This document shows, piece after piece, positions 16,678-35,930 of a stretch of DNA of 64,000 nucleotides. Source of the DNA: Roseiarcus sp963742305 (GTDB lineage: Bacteria > Pseudomonadota > Alphaproteobacteria > Rhizobiales > Beijerinckiaceae); contig CAVULN010000001.1 in NCBI GenBank assembly GCA_963742305.1, positions 67,681-131,680 of the forward strand. The letters run 5' to 3'. Within the stretch, counting starts at the first letter, position 1. The number at the start of each line of letters is the position of its first letter. A program made the position numbers and the translations under genes. Under the pieces are notes generated by a model. The model was given only the letters and a program-made list of their open reading frames with translations. It searched no databases and was not told the DNA's origin.

Positions 16678-17202
16678 ATGAGCACCGTGGATAGAACGGA
16701 AAAGAAGGAAGCCGTCGCGGCCCTGCACGACGTTTTTTCGAAAACGTCGGTGGTGGTCGTGGCGCATTATTCCGGCCTGACCGTCGCCCAGATGCAGCGG
16801 CTGCGCAAGCAGATGCGGCAGGCGGGCGCACAGGTTCAGGTCGCGAAAAACCGCCTCGCCCAGATTGCTCTTGAAGGCACAGACGTCGCCTCGATCGGTT
16901 CCCTGCTCAAGGGACCGACCCTGATCGCTCATTCGAGCGACCCGGTGGCGGCGGCTAAGGCCGCCGTGGCTTTCGCCAAGGATCACGAGAAGTTCGTGCT
17001 CCTAGGGGGAGCCATGGGCGCGACAGCCCTCGACGTCGACGGGGTCAAGGCGCTTGCGACCTTGCCCTCCCTCGACGAACTGCGCGCGAAGCTGGTGGGG
17101 CTCATCATGGCCCCGGCGACCAAGCTCGCCCAGCTCGCCAACGCGCCGGCCGCCAAGCTCGCGCGGGTGGTCGGGGCCTACGGCGCCAAGGATGCCGCCT
17201 GA
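16678..17202 (+). CDS. rplJ: 50S ribosomal protein L10
   Basis: 174 residues. L10 anchors the L7/L12 stalk to 23S rRNA in the large subunit. The N-terminal RNA-binding domain is recognisable (VVVAHYSGLTVAQMQRLRKQMRQ, KNRLAQIAL), and the C-terminal helix that binds L7/L12 is Ala/Lys-rich. The ATG at 16678 was chosen over an in-frame ATG 162 bp upstream because similarity starts here and GGAG precedes it. Translation is probably feedback-controlled through the upstream leader. rplL follows after 52 bp. Confidence 0.97.
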   Translation: MSTVDRTEKKEAVAALHDVFSKTSVVVVAHYSGLTVAQMQRLRKQMRQAGAQVQVAKNRLAQIALEGTDVASIGSLLKGPTLIAHSSDPVAAAKAAVAFAKDHEKFVLLGGAMGATALDVDGVKALATLPSLDELRAKLVGLIMAPATKLAQLANAPAAKLARVVGAYGAKDAA

Positions 17203-17254
17203 AGGCAGGCTCTTCACAAACACTCGAACCGAACTAAATAAGGGAACTCCATCA

Positions 17255-17638
17255 ATGGCCAATCTGGAAAAAATAGTCGACGACCTCTCCGGGCTGACGG
17301 TCCTGGAGGCGGCGGAGCTCGCCAAGCTGCTCGAAGCGAAATGGGGCGTGTCAGCCGCCGCCGCGGTGGCGGTCGCCGCGGCGCCGGCCGCCGGCGCAGG
17401 CGCTGCGGCCGCTCCGGTCGAGGAGCAGACCGAGTTCACCGTGGTGCTCGCGGCGGTCGGCGAGAAGAAGATCGAAGTGATCAAGGAAGTCCGCGCCATC
17501 ACCGCCCTCGGTCTCAAGGAGGCGAAAGACCTGGTCGAGGCCGCGCCGAAGCCGGTCAAGGAAGGCGTGTCCAAAGAAGAGGCGGAGAAGATCAAGGCCG
17601 CTCTGGAGAAGGCGGGGGCGAAGGTCGAGCTCAAATAG
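17255..17638 (+). CDS. rplL: 50S ribosomal protein L7/L12
   Basis: 127 residues, standard length. The N-terminal dimerisation helix (KIVDDLSGLTVLEAAELAKLL), the flexible Ala/Gly/Pro hinge (residues 34-55) and the C-terminal factor-binding domain (KKIEVIKEVRAITALGLKEAKDLVE) are all present. It recruits and stimulates translational GTPases such as EF-G and EF-Tu, both encoded in this window. AAGGGA lies 9 bases upstream of the ATG. Confidence 0.98.
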   Translation: MANLEKIVDDLSGLTVLEAAELAKLLEAKWGVSAAAAVAVAAAPAAGAGAAAAPVEEQTEFTVVLAAVGEKKIEVIKEVRAITALGLKEAKDLVEAAPKPVKEGVSKEEAEKIKAALEKAGAKVELK

Positions 17639-17679
17639 GCGGGACCCCGCCCCGGCGGGGCTCGGTCGACAAATAAGGA

Positions 17680-17717
17680 CGGTCCCGGCCATCGGCCTGG
17701 GGCCGTTCCGGCGTTTT
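17680..17717 (+). terminator. Attenuator/partial terminator between rplL and rpoB
   Basis: An 11-pair stem (CGGTCCCGGCC with GGCC-T-GGGGCCG, one bulged T) around an ATC loop, followed 8 bases later by TTTTT. It probably lets only part of transcription pass from r-protein genes into rpoBC, as known for this junction in other bacteria. Confidence 0.5.
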
Positions 17718-17896
17718 TCAAAAACAATTGCCGGGAGTGAGCGTCGTCAACGGGCGGCCTGGAACGTGAGGCCGCCGGGGGTGGGTTGAGTGGGAAGGGC
17801 CGCGCGCCAACGCGCCCCTTCGACGGCCGGCGGTCCGTAAGCGCGGTTTCGCGCGGGCGGCCGAAACGGCGGACAGGCGAGCTTTAGAGGAGCGAC

Positions 17897-22024
<4,128 letters not shown>

Positions 22025-22134
22025 GACTTGCCTCCCTCGAGCGCCTTGGCGCTCGGGGGACCGGCTTCGATGCGTTTGTTTCCATGAATGCGGGCCGCGG
22101 CGTCTTCAAGGCGTCGCGCTTGCGGGAGACCAGA

Positions 22135-26394
<4,260 letters not shown>

Positions 26395-26426
26395 CGGGGC
26401 GAAGCCGAGGCACGATCCGCAGACGA

Positions 26427-26462
26427 GGAACCCCGCCGCAGCCCGGCGGGGTTCCTTTGTTT
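26427..26462 (+). terminator. Rho-independent terminator of the rplJL-rpoBC operon
   Basis: The perfect stem GGAACCCCGCC/GGCGGGGTTCC with a 7-base loop is followed by TTTGTTT. It begins 33 bp after the rpoC stop. Confidence 0.9.
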
Positions 26463-26598
26463 CGGGGCCTGATCGAAGCCGGCGCCGCATGAGCCCGACT
26501 CCTGCACGGGGGGCGGACGGAGGCCGGAAGGAAAATTCAGCGTAAGGCGTTGCAAACGCTCGTTTCGCGGAAGGAAACGGAGTTTCGGCCTTTTCGTC

Positions 26599-27864
26599 CT
26601 AAGCGCGCGCAAGCACCTGCACGGCGCGGTCGAGCTGCGGGTCGCCGCCCGCCGCATAGCGCCAGTCGAACGGGACCTCGATCGTCGGCGCAACGCCGAC
26701 CCCTTCGAGACGCACGCCGTCCACCAGCACGTCCTCGACCGCGAGCAGGAGCAGGCCGTCGTCGCCGATCAGAAAGGCCGTGGCCGCCAGCACCGCGCCT
26801 TCGGTGCGAACCCCGACGAGCTCGCCGAGCCCGTATTCCTTGAACCCGTAGGCGAGCACCTCCTTGCCGCTGCGGGTGCCCTGGTTGATGAGCATGGCGA
26901 CGGGTTTCCGCCATTTGACGTCGACGAAGCTTGTCTCGCCGTTGCGGTCCTTGACCTGCATCGTCGGCGCGCGCGGATTGAACAGATCGAGATATTGCGG
27001 CTGCGCCCCGCCCCAGCCGCCGCGCAGGTCGAAGACCAGCGCATCCGCGTCCTTGAGCGCGCCTTCGGCCATCAGCTCCTCGAGCGCGAACTGAACCCTG
27101 CGGCTCGCGTAAGACCACACGTGCACATAGCCGATGCGCGTCTTGTCCGCGACGATGACGCGAGCGCTGTCCTTGAGGCCGCGGAGGAACATGTCGTTCG
27201 GGTGAAGATCGACCGGCGTCACGCCGATCGCGATCGGCGCCGCGCCGGGCGTGCGGCGGATTTGCAGCGACACGGGTGAGCCCGCCTTGCCGCGGAACGA
27301 GCCGACCGGGCGGAACGGACGATCGTCCGCCGACAGGATTTCGTCGCCCGCGAGAACGCCGGCCGCATGCGCCGGCGCGCTGTCGATCACGCCGGTGACG
27401 AACGTGCGGTCTTGACTGTCGGTGTCGGTGAAGACGCCGATGCCCGGATAGGACACGTCTCCCCTCGGGAAGATCCGGCCGAGGCCGCGATGCTCGAGCG
27501 CGCCGGCGAAGATGTCGGCGAGCTGGTAATAGGCCGGATCGTCGGCCGTGTAATAATGGGTGTGGGAGGCGTTGAGCTTCGCCAGCATGGCGTTGATTGC
27601 GGCGGCCGCCTCTTCGCGTGAGCGCGCCGATGCGGCTCGGGAACGGAAGAGCGCTCGCTCCTCGTTCCAGTCGAGGCCATTGAGGCGGGGATCGTAGAAG
27701 CGGTCGCGCACCAGCTCCCAGACCTGGTCGAAGTCCGCCTCGCGCGACCCGGCCGGCGCCCCGTCAGGCTGGCTTGCGGTCTCCGCGTGCGCTGGCCAGG
27801 CGCTGAGCGCCGCTGTCGTCGCGAGGGCGAGAACCTCTCTGCGTGTCGCTTTCATGGATTTCAT
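26599..27864 (-). CDS. S41 family peptidase (carboxy-terminal-processing type), exported
   Basis: 421 residues from the ATG complementary to 27862-27864 (GGAG just upstream); a second ATG at 27855 is possible. A signal peptide (RREVLALATTAALSAWPAHA, Tat-like) is followed by an N-terminal helical domain with the tail-specific protease signature (FDQVWELVRDRFYDPRLNGLDW). A PDZ-like segment follows (SAPAHAAGVLAGDEILSADDRPF), then the protease core. The probable catalytic Ser is in NQGTRSGKEVLA, with a nearby Lys in the same motif. It probably trims periplasmic proteins. It lies opposed to rpoBC, interrupting the rpo-str gene run. Confidence 0.85.
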   Translation of the reverse strand: MKSMKATRREVLALATTAALSAWPAHAETASQPDGAPAGSREADFDQVWELVRDRFYDPRLNGLDWNEERALFRSRAASARSREEAAAAINAMLAKLNASHTHYYTADDPAYYQLADIFAGALEHRGLGRIFPRGDVSYPGIGVFTDTDSQDRTFVTGVIDSAPAHAAGVLAGDEILSADDRPFRPVGSFRGKAGSPVSLQIRRTPGAAPIAIGVTPVDLHPNDMFLRGLKDSARVIVADKTRIGYVHVWSYASRRVQFALEELMAEGALKDADALVFDLRGGWGGAQPQYLDLFNPRAPTMQVKDRNGETSFVDVKWRKPVAMLINQGTRSGKEVLAYGFKEYGLGELVGVRTEGAVLAATAFLIGDDGLLLLAVEDVLVDGVRLEGVGVAPTIEVPFDWRYAAGGDPQLDRAVQVLARA

Positions 27865-28040
27865 GGGCTCCGGGCGGCGTGGGCGCCGCGGCTTCGTGTT
27901 GCGGCTCGCTAGCGTCCAATCCCGGCTCATCTATGATGGTGTGCGGCGGTTTCACGACCCGTCGAAGGCGAACGCGGGCCGGCCTTGTCGGGAGAGCGCC
28001 GAATTTTTTCCCCGCCGCCGATTATGACAGCGGAAAGGGG

Positions 28041-28069
28041 TTGACCCTGCTGGATGGCTGGAATATGTA
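28041..28069 (+). promoter_or_regulatory. Sigma-70-type promoter
   Basis: TTGACC (28041-28046), a 17-bp spacer and TATGTA (28064-28069) form one of the best promoter matches in the window. It drives either the small RNA candidate that follows or the rpsL operon through that element. Confidence 0.55.
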
Positions 28070-28075
28070 CGGCCC

Positions 28076-28197
28076 GCTTTCGCCAGGCAGTAGAGTTCGA
28101 GCTGTATCGGACGACGCGTCGGATACCCAACGGCTCTAAACGCTGACGATCCACCCGATGACGAGCCATGCCGGCCCTTGAGGGGCCGGTTCTGTTT
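28076..28197 (+). ncRNA. Candidate structured small RNA or attenuated leader of the str operon
   Basis: A segment of about 120 nt with its own promoter and Rho-independent terminator. Inside it two stems nest: TAGAG (28091-28095) with CTCTA (28134-28138), and GTATC (28104-28108) with GATAC (28122-28126), the latter closing over the GACG/CGTC pair. No reading frame in it looks coding. It lies 190 bp upstream of rpsL on the same strand. It may be a free sRNA, or a leader where the terminator controls read-through into rpsL-rpsG-fusA-tuf. I do not recognise a known RNA family. Confidence 0.45.
28171..28197 (+). terminator. Rho-independent terminator/attenuator upstream of rpsL
   Basis: The stem CCGGCCC/GGGCCGG with a 5-base loop (TTGAG) is followed by TTCTGTTT. 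It faces rightwards and ends the structured segment before rpsL. Confidence 0.7.
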
Positions 28198-28388
28198 CGC
28201 ACGATCGCGGGGCGATGCGCTCCGTGATCCTCTGCTTAAGCGGCGCCCAAAGCCCAATTGCGGGTTTCATGGGCGCTGTTGGTTTCGCGCGTAGCCTTTG
28301 CCGGCTTCGCCGCGACGGTCGTGGGGAAAGTGGATTTTCTGTCCGGCATCGCCGCCGGACGCCAGACGGGAACTCACGTAAGGCCAAC

Positions 28389-28760
28389 ATGCCGACGATT
28401 AGCCAGTTGATCCGCAAGCCGCGGCAGCCGAAGACCTACCGCGAAAAAGCCCGCCATCTCCAGGCGAGCCCGCAGAAGCGCGGGGTCTGCACCCGCGTCT
28501 ATACGACCACGCCGAAAAAGCCGAATTCGGCTCTCCGGAAGGTCGCCAAGGTGCGGCTGACCAACGGCTTCGAGGTCATCGGCTATATCCCGGGCGAGGG
28601 CCACAATCTGCAGGAGCATTCGGTGGTCATGATCCGCGGCGGCCGCGTCAAGGACCTGCCCGGCGTGCGCTACCACATCCTGCGCGGCGTGCTCGACACC
28701 CAGGGAGTCAAGGACCGCAAGCAGCGCCGCTCGAAATACGGCGCCAAGCGGCCCAAGTGA
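28389..28760 (+). CDS. rpsL: 30S ribosomal protein S12
   Basis: 123 residues, standard. S12 sits at the decoding centre of the small subunit. The conserved TTTPKKPNSALRKVAKVRL and GRVKDLPGVRYHI loops are present, with the lysines found in streptomycin-sensitive S12. The ATG at 28389 is the family start; the frame is open upstream without similarity. First gene of the str run. Confidence 0.98.
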   Translation: MPTISQLIRKPRQPKTYREKARHLQASPQKRGVCTRVYTTTPKKPNSALRKVAKVRLTNGFEVIGYIPGEGHNLQEHSVVMIRGGRVKDLPGVRYHILRGVLDTQGVKDRKQRRSKYGAKRPK

Positions 28761-28793
28761 GCGGCCCAAGTGACGCTGGGCGTAGGCGAAGGG

Positions 28794-28832
28794 TCATCCC
28801 CGGACGGAGCGAAGCGACGGATCCGGGGATCC
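28794..28832. repeat. REP-like palindrome between rpsL and rpsG
   Basis: ATCCCCGGA (28796-28804) and TCCGGGGAT (28822-28830) are perfect arms around GCGAAGCG-type core sequence. This resembles the short extragenic palindromes scattered through Hyphomicrobiales genomes. The transcript would fold here, within the region where S7 regulates some str operons. Confidence 0.5.
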
Positions 28833-28889
28833 AACGGAAGAATTTCACGGGCCGGTTCGCCGGTCATGATCAAAAGAGAGAGTTAGGCG

Positions 28890-29360
28890 ATGTCACGCCG
28901 GCACAGCGCTGAGAAACGCGACATCATCCCGGACGCCAAATACGGCGACGTGGTGGTGGCGAAGTTCATGAACACGATCATGTACGAGGGCAAGAAGTCG
29001 GTCGCCGAGGCGATTGTCTACGGCGCGCTGGACAATGTCGAGAGCAAGGCGAAGACCGATCCGCTCGCCGTCTTCAAGCAGGCGCTGGAGAACGTCGCGC
29101 CATCCGTCGAGGTCCGCTCGCGCCGGGTCGGCGGCGCGACCTACCAGGTGCCGAGCGAAGTGCGCACCGACCGCCGGCAGGCGTTGGCGATCCGCTGGAT
29201 CATCTCCGCCGCCCGCGGCCGCAACGACAAGACCATGGTCGACCGCCTTGCGGCCGAACTGCTCGACGCGTCGAACAATCGCGGGGCCGCAGTCAAGAAG
29301 CGCGAGGACACCCACAAGATGGCGGAAGCCAACCGCGCCTTCGCCCACTACCGCTGGTGA
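28890..29360 (+). CDS. rpsG: 30S ribosomal protein S7
   Basis: 156 residues. S7 nucleates assembly of the 30S head by binding 16S rRNA. The start MSRRHSAEKRDIIPDAKYGD and the conserved LENVAPSVEVRSRRVGGATYQVP and RAFAHYRW segments identify it. GAGAG precedes the ATG. It is followed after 32 bp by fusA. Confidence 0.98.
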   Translation: MSRRHSAEKRDIIPDAKYGDVVVAKFMNTIMYEGKKSVAEAIVYGALDNVESKAKTDPLAVFKQALENVAPSVEVRSRRVGGATYQVPSEVRTDRRQALAIRWIISAARGRNDKTMVDRLAAELLDASNNRGAAVKKREDTHKMAEANRAFAHYRW

Positions 29361-29392
29361 CGGCGGCGGGCAGGCAATCGGGATTCGGCATC

Positions 29393-31469
<2,077 letters not shown>

Positions 31470-31519
31470 GCGCGCTTTAAACCGCGTTGAATGAAGGGCC
31501 ACGAGAAGGAGTTCCGGCC

Positions 31520-32710
31520 ATGGCCAAGGAAAAGTTTGCGCGTAACAAGCCCCATTGCAACATTGGCACGATCGGCCATGTCGACCATGGCAAGACGTCG
31601 TTGACGGCTGCGATCACCAAGGTTCTGGCCGAGACGGGCGGCGCGACTTACACAGCCTACGATCAGATCGACAAGGCGCCGGAAGAAAAGGCCCGCGGCA
31701 TCACGATCTCGACCGCGCATGTCGAGTACGAGACCAAGAAGCGACATTACGCGCATGTCGACTGCCCTGGTCACGCCGACTATGTGAAGAACATGATCAC
31801 CGGCGCCGCGCAGATGGACGGCGCGATCCTCGTCGTCTCGGCAGCCGATGGCCCGATGCCGCAGACGCGCGAGCACATCCTGCTCGCCCGCCAGGTCGGC
31901 GTCCCGGCGCTGGTCGTATATCTGAACAAGGTCGACATGGTCGACGATCCGGAGCTGCTCGAGCTGGTCGAGCTCGAGGTGCGCGAATTGCTGTCCCGCT
32001 ACGAGTTCCCGGGCGACGACATTCCGATCATCAAGGGCTCGGCGCTGATGGCGCTCGAGAACAAGTCGCCCGATATGGGCCACGAGTTGATTCTGAAGCT
32101 GATGGAGGCTGTGGACGCGTACATCCCGCAGCCGGAGCGGCCGAAGGATCAGCCGTTCCTGATGCCGGTCGAGGACGTGTTCTCGATCTCGGGCCGCGGC
32201 ACGGTCGTCACCGGTCGTATCGAGCGCGGCGTCATCAAGGTCGGCGAGGAAGTCGAGATTGTCGGCCTTCGTCCGACCGCCAAGACCACGGTCACCGGCG
32301 TCGAAATGTTCCGCAAGCTGCTCGATCAGGGGGAGGCGGGAGACAATGTCGGCTGCCTCCTGCGCGGCACCAAGCGCGAAGAGGTGGAGCGCGGCCAGGT
32401 GCTGTGCAAGCCCGGTTCGGTCAAGCCGCACACCAAGTTCAAGGCGGAGGCCTATATCCTCACCAAGGAGGAGGGCGGCCGGCATACGCCGTTCTTCACC
32501 AACTACCGGCCGCAGTTCTATTTCCGCACCACCGACGTGACCGGCATCGTCGAATTGCCGCAGGGCACGGAAATGGTGATGCCCGGCGACAACGTGACGA
32601 TCGACGTCTCGCTCATCGTTCCGATCGCGATGGAGGAGAAGCTGCGCTTCGCCATCCGCGAGGGCGGTCGCACCGTCGGCTCGGGCGTCGTCGTTTCGAT
32701 CACCGAATGA
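31520..32710 (+). CDS. tuf: Elongation factor Tu
   Basis: 396 residues, standard. It delivers aminoacyl-tRNA to the ribosome A site. G motifs: GHVDHGKTSL near residue 18, switch I RGITIST, DCPGHADYVKN, LNKVDMVDD and the GSALMALE segment. Domains II and III are complete (FFTNYRPQFYFRTTDVTG). GAAGGAG lies upstream of the ATG. It follows fusA by 50 bp in the classical str order. Many alphaproteobacteria carry a second tuf elsewhere; only one is seen here. Confidence 0.98.
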   Translation: MAKEKFARNKPHCNIGTIGHVDHGKTSLTAAITKVLAETGGATYTAYDQIDKAPEEKARGITISTAHVEYETKKRHYAHVDCPGHADYVKNMITGAAQMDGAILVVSAADGPMPQTREHILLARQVGVPALVVYLNKVDMVDDPELLELVELEVRELLSRYEFPGDDIPIIKGSALMALENKSPDMGHELILKLMEAVDAYIPQPERPKDQPFLMPVEDVFSISGRGTVVTGRIERGVIKVGEEVEIVGLRPTAKTTVTGVEMFRKLLDQGEAGDNVGCLLRGTKREEVERGQVLCKPGSVKPHTKFKAEAYILTKEEGGRHTPFFTNYRPQFYFRTTDVTGIVELPQGTEMVMPGDNVTIDVSLIVPIAMEEKLRFAIREGGRTVGSGVVVSITE

Positions 32711-32778
32711 GGCGTTGCGGCCGAGGGAATGTGAGGCGGGGCGAGCGTTTCGTCGCCCGCCGGCAGGGATCTGAATAG

Positions 32779-33087
<309 letters not shown>

Positions 33088-33151
33088 AGGGAATTTGCCG
33101 AGCGTCTTCGAGAGACTTCCTCTCAAAGGCGCTCACGAAGGATCAATGCCA

Positions 33152-33871
33152 ATGCGTTCAGGCGTCATCGCAAAGAAGCTGGGCATGTCCCGCGTCTTCA
33201 CCGACGCGGGCGACCACGTGCCGGTCACGGTCCTCCAGGTCGAGGGCTGCCAGGTGGTCGCGCATCGCACCCAGGAAAAGAACGGCTATACCGCGCTCCA
33301 GCTCGGCGTCGGCAAGGCCAAGGTGAAGAACGTGTCGAAGGCCGAGCGCGGCCGGTTCGCCGTCGCCCATGTCGAGCCGAAGATGCGCCTCGCCGAGTTT
33401 CGCGTCGAAGAGGCCGAGATGATCCCCGTCGGCGCGGAGATCACCGCCGACCACTTCGCCGTCGGGCAATATGTCGACGTCACCGGGGTGACCATCGGCA
33501 AGGGCTTCGCCGGGCCGATGAAGCGGTGGAACTTCGGCGGCTTGCGAGCCACCCACGGCGTCTCGGTCTCCCATCGCTCGCATGGATCGACCGGCGGGCG
33601 CCAGGACCCGGGCAAGACCTGGAAGAACAAGAAGATGGCCGGACATATGGGGGTCGATAAGGTGACGACGCAGAACCTTCGCGTCGTCAAGACCGATCCC
33701 GAGCGCGGCCTGATCCTGGTCGAGGGCGCGGTGCCGGGCCACGCCGGCGGGTGGATCGCGGTGCGCGACGCGGTGAAGAAGCCGTTGCCGAAGGACGCTC
33801 CGGTGCCGGGCAAGTTCCGGGTTCATGGCGAGGCGGCCGCGCCCGCGGCCGAAGCGGCGAAGGGGGAGTAG
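33152..33871 (+). CDS. rplC: 50S ribosomal protein L3
   Basis: 239 residues from ATG 33152 (MRSGVIAKKLGMSRVF, the usual start in this order; AAGGA upstream). An ATG two codons earlier is also open. L3 is an early 23S rRNA assembly protein reaching the peptidyl-transferase centre. The GFAGPMKRWNFGG and HGSTGGRQDPGKTWKNKKMAGHMG motifs include the conserved loop. The C-terminus is an Ala-rich tail. Confidence 0.97.
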   Translation: MRSGVIAKKLGMSRVFTDAGDHVPVTVLQVEGCQVVAHRTQEKNGYTALQLGVGKAKVKNVSKAERGRFAVAHVEPKMRLAEFRVEEAEMIPVGAEITADHFAVGQYVDVTGVTIGKGFAGPMKRWNFGGLRATHGVSVSHRSHGSTGGRQDPGKTWKNKKMAGHMGVDKVTTQNLRVVKTDPERGLILVEGAVPGHAGGWIAVRDAVKKPLPKDAPVPGKFRVHGEAAAPAAEAAKGE

Positions 33872-33876
33872 AGCGG

Positions 33877-34497
33877 ATGAAAGTCGACGTAACGTCGATC
33901 GATGGCTCGGCCGCGGGCTCGCTTGAGCTCAGCGACGCCATCTTCGGGCTCGAGCCGCGCGCCGACCTGATCGCGCGCATGGTGCGCTGGCAGCTCGCCA
34001 AGCGCCAGGCGGGCACGCACAAGACGCTCGGGCGCGCCGATATCCATCGCACTGGCAAGAAGATGTACAAGCAGAAGGGCACCGGCGGCGCCCGTCACGG
34101 CTCGGCCCGCGTGCCGCAGTTTCGCGGCGGGGGACGCGCCATGGGGCCGGTCGTGCGCAGCCATGCGCATGATCTGCCGAAGAAAGTCAGGGCGCTCGCG
34201 CTGAAGCACGCGCTCTCGGCCAAGGTCCGGGACGGCGGGCTTGTGGTGTGGGAGAGCGCCCACCTCGAAGAGGTCAAGACGAAGATGCTGCGCGTGTCGT
34301 TCGAAAAGGCGGCGCTCAAGAACGCGCTCATCATCGACGGCGCCGAGCCCAAGACGAAGTTCGCGACTGCGGCCCGCAACCTGCCGGAGATCGACGTGCT
34401 GCCGGTCCAGGGCGTGAACGTCTACGACATCATGCGGCGCGAGAAGCTGGTCTTGACCAGGGCCGCAGTCGAAGCGCTGGAGGCGCGGTTCAAATGA
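33877..34497 (+). CDS. rplD: 50S ribosomal protein L4
   Basis: 206 residues. L4 binds 23S rRNA, lines the exit tunnel and in some bacteria represses the S10 operon. The extended loop is clear in KMYKQKGTGGARHGSARVPQFRGGGRAMGP. It starts 5 bp after the rplC stop and ends by overlapping the rplW start (ATGA), so translation is coupled. Confidence 0.97.
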   Translation: MKVDVTSIDGSAAGSLELSDAIFGLEPRADLIARMVRWQLAKRQAGTHKTLGRADIHRTGKKMYKQKGTGGARHGSARVPQFRGGGRAMGPVVRSHAHDLPKKVRALALKHALSAKVRDGGLVVWESAHLEEVKTKMLRVSFEKAALKNALIIDGAEPKTKFATAARNLPEIDVLPVQGVNVYDIMRREKLVLTRAAVEALEARFK

Positions 34498-34790
34498 TCA
34501 AGGACGCGCGCCATTACGACGCGATCGTCGCTCCCGTGATCACGGAGAAGGCGACGCTCGCCTCCGAGAGCAACCAGTTCGTGTTCAAGGTCGCGCGCAA
34601 CGCGACCAAGGTTGAGATCAAGGCGGCGATCGAGAAGTTGTTCGACGTCAAGGTGACGGCGGTCAACACCCTGCTGCGCAAGGGCAAGAGGAAAGTCTTC
34701 CGAGGCGTGCGCGGGCGCCAGCAGGACATGAAGAAGGCGATCGTCACCCTTGCGGACGGCCATCGCATCGACATGACTTCCGGGCTCTGA
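34494..34790 (+). CDS. rplW: 50S ribosomal protein L23
   Basis: 98 residues. L23 lies at the tunnel exit and docks trigger factor and SRP. The motifs VITEKATLASESNQFVFKVA and KVTAVNTLLRKGKRKVFRG are typical. The start overlaps the rplD stop by 4 bp. Confidence 0.97.
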   Translation: MIKDARHYDAIVAPVITEKATLASESNQFVFKVARNATKVEIKAAIEKLFDVKVTAVNTLLRKGKRKVFRGVRGRQQDMKKAIVTLADGHRIDMTSGL

Positions 34791-34803
34791 GAGGCGAGTT
34801 TCC

Positions 34804-35643
34804 ATGGCGCTCAAGACCTTTAAGCCGATCACGCCTGGCCTTCGCCAGCTCGCGATCGTCGACCGCAGGGAGCTCCACAAGGGCAAGCCCGTCAAGGCGC
34901 TGACCGTCGGCAAGGCCGAGAAGGGCGGACGCAACAACGCCGGGCGGATCACCGTGCGGTTTCGCGGCGGCGGCCACAAGCAGACCTATCGCATCGTCGA
35001 CTTCAAGCGCCGCAAGCTTGATGTGGCGGGCAAGGTCGAGCGGCTCGAATACGATCCCAACCGCTCCGCCTTCATCGCGCTGATCAAATATTCCGACGGC
35101 GAGCAGGCCTACATCATCGCGCCCCAGCGCCTGTCGGCGGGCGACGAAGTGATCGCGGGCCTCCAGGTGGACGTGAAGCCCGGCAATGCGATGCCGCTCG
35201 CCAACATTCCGGTCGGCGCCATCGTCCACAACATCGAGATGAAGATCGGCAAGGGCGGCGCGATCGCCCGTTCCGCCGGAACCTATGCGCAGATCGTCGG
35301 ACGCGACCAGGGCTACGTCTCGCTCAAACTCAATTCCGGCGAGCAACGGCTCATTCACGGCCAGTGCTTCGCTTCGATCGGCGCGGTCTCCAATCCCGAT
35401 CACATGAATGCGTCGATCGGCAAGGCTGGCCGCACGCGCTGGCTCGGGCGCCGTCCGCACAATCGCGGCGTGGTGATGAACCCGGTCGATCATCCCCACG
35501 GCGGCGGCGAGGGCAAATCGTCCGGCGGACGCCATCCGGTGAGCCCGTGGGGCAAGCCGACCAAGGGCAAGAAGACCCGGTCGAACAAGGCGACCGACAA
35601 GTTCATCGTCGCATCGCGCCACATGCGCAAGAAGAGAGGCTGA
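34804..35643 (+). CDS. rplB: 50S ribosomal protein L2
   Basis: 279 residues. L2 supports subunit association and peptidyl transfer. The N-terminal MALKTFKPITPGLRQL and the C-terminal NPVDHPHGGGEGKSSGGRHP, which carries the functionally important His, are intact. It ends with a Lys/Arg-rich tail. Spacing to rplW is 13 bp. Confidence 0.98.
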   Translation: MALKTFKPITPGLRQLAIVDRRELHKGKPVKALTVGKAEKGGRNNAGRITVRFRGGGHKQTYRIVDFKRRKLDVAGKVERLEYDPNRSAFIALIKYSDGEQAYIIAPQRLSAGDEVIAGLQVDVKPGNAMPLANIPVGAIVHNIEMKIGKGGAIARSAGTYAQIVGRDQGYVSLKLNSGEQRLIHGQCFASIGAVSNPDHMNASIGKAGRTRWLGRRPHNRGVVMNPVDHPHGGGEGKSSGGRHPVSPWGKPTKGKKTRSNKATDKFIVASRHMRKKRG

Positions 35644-35646
35644 GCC

Positions 35647-35925
35647 ATGACGCGATCGATCTGGAAAGGTCCGTTCGTCGACGGTTATATGCTCAAGAAG
35701 GCCGACGTCGCGCGCGGGTCGGGCCGCTCCGACATCATCAAGATCTGGAGCCGGCGTTCGACCATACTGCCGCAGTTCGTGGGTCTCACCTTCGGCGTCT
35801 ACAACGGCCACAAGCACATTCCGGTGCTGGTGTCCGAGGAGATGATCGGCCACAAGTTCGGCGAGTTCGCGCCGACCCGCACCTTTCACGGCCATTCGGC
35901 CGACAGGAAGGCCAAGAGGGCTTAA
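35647..35925 (+). CDS. rpsS: 30S ribosomal protein S19
   Basis: 92 residues. S19 forms part of the 30S head near the A-site finger with S13. The sequence MTRSIWKGPFVDGYML, RSTILPQFVGLTFGVYNGHKHIPV and HKFGEFAPTRTFHGH is diagnostic. It begins 3 bp after the rplB stop. Confidence 0.98.
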   Translation: MTRSIWKGPFVDGYMLKKADVARGSGRSDIIKIWSRRSTILPQFVGLTFGVYNGHKHIPVLVSEEMIGHKFGEFAPTRTFHGHSADRKAKRA

Positions 35926-35930
35926 CCTCG

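Larger units (their letters stand above)
27865..28388. other. Regulatory intergenic region between the S41 peptidase gene and rpsL
   Basis: 524 bp without a credible protein gene. It contains a good promoter (28041-28069), a structured transcribed segment (about 28076-28197) and a terminator (28171-28197), then about 190 bp of rpsL leader with no further clear signal. Confidence 0.7.
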
